Assembly (NCBI RefSeq): GCF_024713975.1
Contig: NC_091096.1
Coordinates: 1,152,501 to 1,216,500 of the forward strand
DNA length: 64,000 nucleotides
Origin: Paralichthys olivaceus
Lineage: Eukaryota; Chordata; Actinopteri; Pleuronectiformes; Paralichthyidae
Reading direction: 5' to 3'
The position numbers and the translations under genes are program-made. Positions 56,830 through 64,000 of the stretch are shown here, piece after piece; position 1 is the stretch's first letter; every line of letters starts with the position of its first letter. Below the pieces are notes generated by a model, which did no database searches, was not told where the DNA came from, and saw nothing but the letters and a program-made list of their open reading frames with translations.

Positions 56830-57639
56830 AGCTTCGGTGAAGAGGAAGTGAAGCTCCCGACTTCTTAACAAAGAAGTTTCACAGTGATAAGCTGCTCTCT
56901 CCTCCCGTGAGACTGAAACACTCAGTGAATCTCACGTTTCTCTAATTCTTCCACATTTAAAGAGAATTTTCAGACACGTTCTCCGTCTGATGTTAAAGTT
57001 CAGCCTCTGTTGAACCGTCACACTTCCAATCTTATCACATCGACCACAGACAAGTTTCACAACTCGTGGCTTCCTGTTTTTCTAACTGTAACATGCTGAT
57101 GTTCATGTTTTATGAATCTTACCATGTAGAAATATTTGTGTTTATTTGTGCAAATCCAGTGACGGAAAATCATCTATTTTTAAACCATGACCTCAAAATA
57201 TCAAATACACAAGTTACTTCATAAAATAATTTACTTACTGTAAATACAAAGAATCCGGACAAATTGCACAACTACACAATTTTATTTTTACTCTGCACAT
57301 TTTAAAAAAGCCTCATTTTTTTAAATCTTATGTATCTTTAGGTTTGTATTTTTATTTCTTACAACATTTCCCCCTCATGCTGCTACTTCCCTGAGCTGCG
57401 GGGTCAGTTTACAATCATTCAAGGTGCATGGTATCACACCTTAAAGAAGATGATCGTATCCTGTATCATCGTATATTATCTTATCTTATTCTACGTTAAC
57501 GTATCAAATATTATTTTTTACAAGTTTAAATAGAAATGTGCAAAAATACATGAAGTTCAGTCCCCAAATCCAGAACTTTAAGGAAATATACAACTGCTTC
57601 ATGAATGTATACAAAGCACTGAGGCGACATTTTAAAGTG
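56830..57639. other. Intergenic, nothing recognised
   Basis: AT-rich, no open frame of note. Confidence 0.5.
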
Positions 57640-58016
57640 TTAAAGGTTCAGTGTGTAGAATTTAGTGACATCTAGTGGTGAAGTGTCATGTTGCAGCTGA
57701 ACACCCCTCCCCCTCCCCCTCTCCTTCCAAACATGAAGAAGAACCTGTGGCAGCTTCAGTCGTCATAAAAACTCAAAAGGTTTTTAGTTTGTTCAGTCTG
57801 GACTCATGTAAACAACATGGCGGCCTCCGTAGAGAGGATCCCCTCCATGTAAATATAAAGTATTTAAATATAAAGTATTTAAATATAAAGGGCCTTTTCT
57901 GAGGTAAAGAAAACTACAACTCATATAATTTAGATGAAACAAACTAGTGAAAACATCGTGAGGATTATTCTACATTTCTGTTTCCTTTCACCTGAATCTT
58001 AAAACTGGACCTTTAG
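57640..58016. mobile_element. MITE-like dispersed fish repeat, about 377 bp
   Basis: Begins TTAAAGGTTCAGTGTGTAGA, ends with its rough complement (AAAACTGGACCTTTAG). Inside are TTTAGTGACATCTAGTGGTG, ATGGCGGCCTCCGTAGAGAG and a three-copy TAAATATAAAGTATT tandem. The text matches a very common percomorph repeat; I cannot name its family. Confidence 0.7.
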
Positions 58017-58356
58017 TAACGTTGAGTGTTTGTCGACAGCTTCCAGACGTCCTGAGTTTTGTCTTTATCTCTGAAGCTGCTGATCTAAATCACTGACGCA
58101 CGTTTGTTTTTCAGGCTTGAGGAGTGAACGCTCCTCTCGGCTGGTGAAGTCATCAAGGAATAACCTGGAATTCTTCTTCTGCTTGAATTTCAGAAACAAA
58201 TGATCCAACACGTGGCGGAGACGGAAACAAGAAGAAAACTTCCACCGTCGTCCGACAAACTGCGAAAGATCACGTGCGTATTTTTAAAATTCACTTTCCT
58301 CTGAAAACTCAATAAAACTGTGAAATATTTGACAAACAACTTAATGCCATTGAAAA

Positions 58357-58362
58357 TTTATT
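58357..58362 (-). terminator. Candidate distal polyadenylation signal for ypel1
   Basis: AATAAA on the minus strand. If used, the ypel1 3' UTR would be about 4.2 kb. Nearer minus-strand signals may be used instead. Confidence 0.3.
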
Positions 58363-61300
58363 GTGATATCTGATAGTTTACATTAGAGTGAAAACAGACA
58401 TGTGACATGGCTTCACTAATACAGAATGCAAAGCAATGTAGTCAAATAAAAAGCATATATTTGTTTTAAAATTTAGGAAAAAATAATAATAATAATAATA
58501 ATAAAACAGGCACGACATATAGCCATTATAAATACAACATGCGTCAGACCTGTCGCTGCACAGTCCTAAGAAAAGAACAGTCTGTTCCCCTGTGGACCCT
58601 CGGAGCAACATCCCGTCAGGTTTGTGTGTCGCGGAGCAGCGGAGCTCAAAAAGTAGGTAGCCAGTGTCACAGGAAAACAACGAAGAGTAAACAGTGTTCA
58701 GCAGCGAGTATCTACATCTGTCTTCCAGGACGCAGTGACGCTGCCGAGTCCAGAGAATCAAAACATTCTACAGAAAGACAAACGTCACGACTGACGGGAT
58801 TTCTCCTCTTTGATTTTGGTTTTTCACGGTTGAATCTGCAGAAGACGCCCGGTGCCTGGCGTCTTTCCTTCCTGTCGACTGACACGCGACGGTTTCGATA
58901 GAACCTGGTTCTTATTTGGTAAACGCCGGCGTGACACTGGCAACGGCTTTTTGTCGGTTCCACTTATTCTGACTGATCGAGGGGAGAGAACGGAGGCTCT
59001 GCTGCCGGACGCCATGTCGGAGTACACGGGCTGCGTGGAAGAAGAAAGTGGGACCAGTGCCGCTCCGTCCAGCAACGATTAAAGCAGACGTCTGCGAGAA
59101 CGAGCCAGAGATTTGTTGTGGCGCCCCTGCTGGCCACAATTATAATTAGTGATTAAATGTTCTAAATCATATTTTAAGCAGAAATCCTGGTTCCGGCTTC
59201 TTATATTTAAATATTTGTTGTTTTTATGACGATACATTTAACGTTGTATTTTCAGAATGTCACTTTGGGCCTTTTCCACTATTTTCCACTATTATCGATA
59301 ATTGAACTGACACAAACAATAACAGTTGACGGACCAGTCATCGTTTAAAACTTGTGATTAATCAAATTTTATGGGCCCAAAAAAAAAAAAGGTTTCCTAC
59401 AAATGCTGGTTCCCTCCGAGTTTTGACACGAACCTAAAATGCTTCATCCCAGTTCAGGAGCCGTTATCTTTAAGGGTGGAGCCCTTGAAAGTCAGAGTTT
59501 GAGTTCGAGTTCAAGTCAGGAGCAAAGTTGAGACGTGGATGTTCAGATGTCTCGTCCTCGGAGCTCTTTAAAAAAACTCAGGGACAAAAACAAAAGTGTG
59601 AACCTCATCAGTTGAATCACTGAGAAACTCTGGCGAGTTTCCAGAAACCAGAGTTCATGAAATGTACTTTACCAGTTTACCAGCACCGATGACTCAGTGT
59701 GGTCACGTCTATTTCCCAAAGGTTACGGTTTAACAGAGACTTTCATTTTTGGGCTTTAAAACTGAATTATTTTTGAAATGTCTTGAAACACAAAGTGTAA
59801 CGGCAGCAGCTCCTCGACTGGGACGAAGCAACTGAGGTCGACATCATCAAAACAATCAAATCAAAGCGTTCAGGGAAAAAAACCTGCAAGAAAATGAGCA
59901 AGTTTTCAAGAAATACAATCAGACATTCACAGCCAGCGTTGCTCAAAGCTGAGGACGTCCACTGCGGCTGCCAGAGGGACGACGTCCTCCGTACAGACAC
60001 TGACTGTGGTGGGAAAGGTTTTTTTTTTGTAAAGGCTCTCCCTGCGACACGGTGGGAGATTCCAGCTCGCCCTCGACGTCTACATGTCTCAGCAGAGACC
60101 TGAACCCTCCAACAGGCTCGCACCACGAGCTACAATAAACCAACCAAACGAACAACGGGGATAAATCTCCTCCAAACAAACTACAACCTGACTCCAACAC
60201 CGCAGATCACCGGGAGAGACGGTGACACCGAACAGCTGTGACAGAAAAAACACAAACAACTGAACCCATCAGATAAAAAAACTTCCAAACTAAACAGACG
60301 GAAAAACAGAGAAATAAAACAGTCGGAGGAAAAGGAACTGAACATTCGCTTTCGTGTGCCGGAGACACACACACACACACACACACACAGCCAGAGGTAC
60401 AGTGAACAAAAGTGCTTCAAGTTGGGGAAGTAAAAGAACTAACCCGGTAGAAATACATATAAAACCTTAAATATTACTTTATGTACAAAAACTGTAACAG
60501 GGCCAATATCTCAGCTGTTTATCTTCAAGTAGGTTTCACTGCTCAGGGTTTGCATTGTCTTTGTTTTCAGGATTAAAGGTGGTGATATGACTGACCTCGC
60601 CGGCAAAGTAATCAATCACTGCTGATTTCTAAATCTCTCCCTGTCCCACCTGCGGCCATCTCAAACGACAAGCCCCGCCCCCACCCCTCGTCGTCCAAAA
60701 CGTCTCCCTCCGTCTTCACCCGGAGATTCAAGAGACTGAATATTCATCTGTGTCTGCACCTCGAAATCTGAACATAGAAAATATATATACGTGTGTCTGT
60801 GGAACGCAGAATCAGGAATTTGGTGAAGAAGGTTCTCGAGGGCCACGTCGAACCAGGGGGGCGGAGTTATGCACTGCACAACAGAAAGAGAACACAATAA
60901 ACGGAGGGGGGGAGGGGGGGCGTTCATGTTTTGAAGAGGCACAGGATTCATGCGGCTTAGAGGCAAATCACAGACGGCGTCCGCAAAGAGACGGATAAGC
61001 ATAAAGTGCAAAAGACCTACCGGAGGGGGGAGGGGAGGGGAGAGGGGGGAGGGGGAGGGGGGGTGACAGCAGCAAAGAAACAACTCTTTTCTCCTCAGGT
61101 TGAAAATCAGCCCGAGGTGAAAAGCAGAATTGATTTAGATGAAATCAGAAATCTGCTGCCGACACTAAAGTCCCGACAAACCATCAAAGCTCCTCTCAGT
61201 CTCCGACAACCTGTCGTTCATCTGCGAGAAAACACAAAACTGAAAAACAGACGACGCTTTGCCTCCAAACCGACACGAAGCGACGGCCTCTGCAAAGTGC

Positions 61301-61684
61301 AAACGAAGTAGCGTCGTTCAAGTGTGCGGCTGTGTAATGGTGACCACACACAGTGCATATATATACACACACACAGTCATATGCATATATACATATGTGC
61401 ATGACAGCAAATATATATATATATATTTAGAATCCATGTTCCAATATCTACGTACTACGAACATTTTCATAGTATTTATGGATATGTAATCATAGGATGT
61501 GTTTTTATACTCATATGTACTTGTGTCTCTCATATTACTACACGATGGAATAATACAATCTGTTTTATGACGAGTGACACTGACGTCAGGTTCTGCTCCT
61601 TTTCATGTTTCTGCTGCAAAATGGGACCAGCCACAATCGCAATTAGCCAAACACCACAAATATAATTAATGTGTGTGTGTATAT

Positions 61685-61715
<31 letters not shown>

Positions 61716-62599
61716 CTTTATGTCGAAAAGGAAAATATCAGGTGCTACCAGAAGGGGGAGTAAACGAAGATTCACAACTAAGAAAAAAAAAGATATAAAC
61801 AGAAAATAGTATCAGGTATAAAATCTCACACTACTGCAATCAGATCCGCTGCCACTTTAAAAACAAGCGAGATGCTGCTACATGTTCGTTACTACGCTAA
61901 ACTCCCTTCCCCCTCCGCACCCGTCCCTGATCGCTCATTTGGACATTAGCAAAGAAAAGCATGCTCAGCTACAGGCAGAGTCACGACGAGCCCGAAACAA
62001 ATAAACAGAACGTGACGGGGAAATAAAATGCTAACCAGTAACATTCACACGCCATCAAACCAAAAAAAAAAAAAAAACCTTGACCAAACCCACTAAACTA
62101 AAGCAAATTAAAAATCAAACACGTCGTCAGAGTCGTTTCGCTGGATGAGGGAAACAAAGAAATGTCCTTTCAGTGAAGTCCGTCCCCGGTGGCAGAGCGG
62201 GCGCCACATCACCACAATCACTTGTAAGCGTGTTTCGCGGTGGGGAGGAGGGTCGGGGGTGGGTGAGTGAGTGAGTGGGTGAGTGAGCATCGAACCCAAA
62301 AGCTCTGGAGCCGCGAAGGAGGACGCACAATCTTCAGCGTAAACGACCGGACTCCTGCGACGTGATTTTTCAAGAAGAGTTGCCCCGCCTCCTCGCCGTT
62401 CGCCCTGTTTCACGATGAGCAGGTGGGCGTGTGCACGCGAAGGAGACGAGCGGGTGACTGTTCGTGGAGGTGTGTCTTTGCTTCTTTTTGGGCGCGGTGG
62501 GCGGTGGTTGGGGAGGGGCGGGGTGATGGGAGGACATCATCGCTCCACGCAGTTCAATAAAGATTATTCCAAGGTCGGAGGAAAGGAGGAGTCGGAGCG
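58363..62599 (-). other. Possible long 3' UTR of ypel1 or intergenic sequence
   Basis: No coding exon recognised on either strand. Contains a CTCF-like word on the minus strand (GGCCAGCAGGGGCGCCAC, about 59122-59141), (CA)n at 60366-60389, dense G-runs on the plus strand at 60904-60921 and 61022-61062, and an imperfect GT/CA palindrome at 61671-61714. Confidence 0.4.
61671..61714. repeat. Imperfect palindrome: (GT)5, AT-rich centre, (CA)n
   Basis: GTGTGTGTGT then ATATTATATA then a CA run, able to fold on itself. Confidence 0.85.
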
Positions 62600-63826
62600 T
62601 CACTCCCAGCCGTTGTCCTTGATCATGTGAGCCAGCTCGATGATGAACTTTCCCTCCTTGTACTTCTGACTGCTCTCGAAGGCGTGTTCCTGCAAAACAA
62701 CCAGAGACGAGAGAAACACGTCAGCGACGCGAACAATCCCTGAGAACCAGAACCTTTCAAACACTCATCTAGATTTAATTTGAATTTAGTTTGATTCACT
62801 CAAAACTTTAAAACTTTTCCCTTTAGAGTTTCTACTCTAACACGATCTACTCTGATGGTTTCCTACATTTTAATCATTTCATTAAAAAAGTAATTAACAG
62901 AAGGAATAATAAACAAAATCAGAGAAATCATATGATAATATATTTCATTTCACGTTTATTAACACGTGACCACTCTCATACTCTGGACATGCGTGTTCCG
63001 CTGTCAACAGGAAGCTTTCGGTCGTTAGCGGCAGAAGAAGCTGTTAAATAATAAACCGTCTGTTCGTCATCCTCTTCAGTGAAAAGCAGAATTTTGAGCG
63101 ATGCAGTGAAAACTGAAGTTTCCTCTCCTGACCGTGCGTCTCATGAAGATCTGTGTGAAACGTCTCGTCCTGCTGAGCGTCACGAGAACCAGGACGTCGC
63201 CCGGCGCCCACGTCTGTGATTATTTTCCTCCGCCTGCTTCGCCTTGTGAACCAGCTCCGCTCTGATCTGCTCGCGGCGCCTTTCTGAGAATCTCTAATTG
63301 TTTCTGTCACTGACTGAAGCTTTAAGTGAGTCTCTGTCTCATACTCTGTTCAGTTATTTTACACCCTTCTACAGCCGTTTCAGACAATTACCGCGACAGG
63401 CCTCCTCAAAACGTCCTGACATTTAATCACTGCAGACTCTCCGAGGAACCGCTCTGGCTGTCGGCTGCCAACCTTTCGGCTCTGTAATTATCTCCTGCTC
63501 CAGGAGACCAAAGAGCAGCTCGGCCTCGGAGTCTAAACACAAACCTGAGCATAAAAAACCGTCACCACGGCTTTAACAAACGGCTCTTTAATGAGCGACC
63601 CTGTTCTCCTGACCTGTCGCTCTATCGTTCGTCCATTTGGAGCCACTTAGCCACCGACGTGTTGTAAAGCTGCACATCACAAACAGGTAAAAGGTCTCAG
63701 GTGGAACTTTGACTCACGTATTTCCAGCCCAGCGTGGTTTTACAGTTTTCACAGTAGATGTCAGCCACAGCGTGTAAACCCGTGAGGAGAACCCGCTCCT
63801 CCGCTGGCCCGCAGCCGACATTCACC
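62600..63826 (-). CDS. ypel1: Yippee-like 1, last two coding exons (5' part outside window)
   Basis: Exons 63718-63826 and 62600-62689 join in phase 0. They encode [20 protein letters not shown] then [16 protein letters not shown], followed by [20 protein letters not shown] then HMIKDNGWE and stop. This is the C-terminal 65 of about 119 residues. The second CxxC of the Yippee zinc site (YCENC) is here; the first lies in exons beyond the right edge. [16 protein letters not shown] favours YPEL1 over YPEL2 (which I recall as [16 protein letters not shown]). Yippee proteins locate to the nucleus/centrosome region; their biochemical role is poorly defined. The PPIL2-YPEL1 pair is also adjacent in human 22q11. 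It converges with ppil2. Confidence 0.93.
62690..63717 (-). other. Last intron of ypel1
   Basis: A 1028-bp intron; donor GTGAGT at 63717 and acceptor ending TTTTGCAG at 62690 (minus strand). No other feature seen. Confidence 0.75.
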
Positions 63827-64000
63827 CTGGAGACGAGAGGTCAGAGGTCAGAGACAGAAGATCTGAAATCACCACATAGAGGAATTAACATTTTGAAGTG
63901 CTGTTCGAATGTTTAGTGAAATTTGTTATGCCCTATATATATATATAGTGCACTCATTGTTTCCCACAGTGCATCGTTAAAAAGTAGTGTGCAACCGATG
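63827..64000 (-). other. Intron of ypel1, truncated by the window edge
   Basis: Acceptor CTCCAG at 63832-63827 on the minus strand. The upstream exon must begin beyond 64000. Confidence 0.7.

Noticed and set aside
56348-56830. 160-codon minus-strand frame
   Set aside because: Built from (CA)n and (ATT)n repeats (long VCVCV and YYYYYY runs).
60661-61083. 140-codon minus-strand frame rich in Pro and Cys
   Set aside because: Arises from C-rich low-complexity sequence opposite the G-runs; no domain or splice context.

Overview
The window is vertebrate, and most likely teleost (percomorph-type) nuclear DNA. Coding information is split into many short exons with GT-AG introns. The proteins are all vertebrate families. 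The non-coding DNA is full of (CA)n, (CT)n and (TA)n microsatellites and of short interspersed repeats of a kind common in spiny-rayed fishes. Nothing bacterial, viral or CRISPR-like is present. Exon boundaries below were derived by hand from splice sites, reading-phase continuity and family knowledge; no alignment was run.

Layout. (1) 2446-4833, minus strand: a complete five-exon torsin gene, best called tor2a. (2) 7235-18959, minus strand: sh2d3c (SHEP1/Chat), an SH2 plus Cas-binding CDC25-like adaptor, complete except for the first short coding exon(s), which I could not find. The C-terminal third of a UDP-glucuronosyltransferase lies in the opposite direction inside one of its introns. 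(3) 19-24 kb: gene-poor, with three decayed tRNA-Asn-like sequences and dispersed repeats. (4) 25407-29411, plus strand: stambp (AMSH), a JAMM-family deubiquitinase, nine coding exons, complete. (5) 31441-50345, plus strand: ppil2, a U-box plus cyclophilin protein, twenty coding exons, complete, 524 residues. (6) 50.5-58.3 kb: intergenic, with minisatellites and a 377-bp repeat element. (7) 62600-63826, minus strand: the last two coding exons of ypel1, whose 5' exons lie beyond the right edge. A long 3' UTR reaching to about 58.35 kb is possible.

The gene order tor2a-sh2d3c and ppil2-ypel1 matches two separate human neighbour pairs (9q34 and 22q11), with stambp (human 2p13) in between, so the block joins genes that are apart in human. 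There is no operon-like logic. Two of the five genes handle ubiquitin (stambp removes K63 chains, ppil2 carries a U-box), but I would not infer a functional unit from adjacency.

I found no convincing new biological system. The most interesting items are the antisense intronic UGT fragment, a GC-AG intron in ppil2, CA-repeat tracts directly at splice donors, a sensor-1 change in the torsin, a MITE carrying a CTCF-like motif, and the tRNA-Asn-like cluster.
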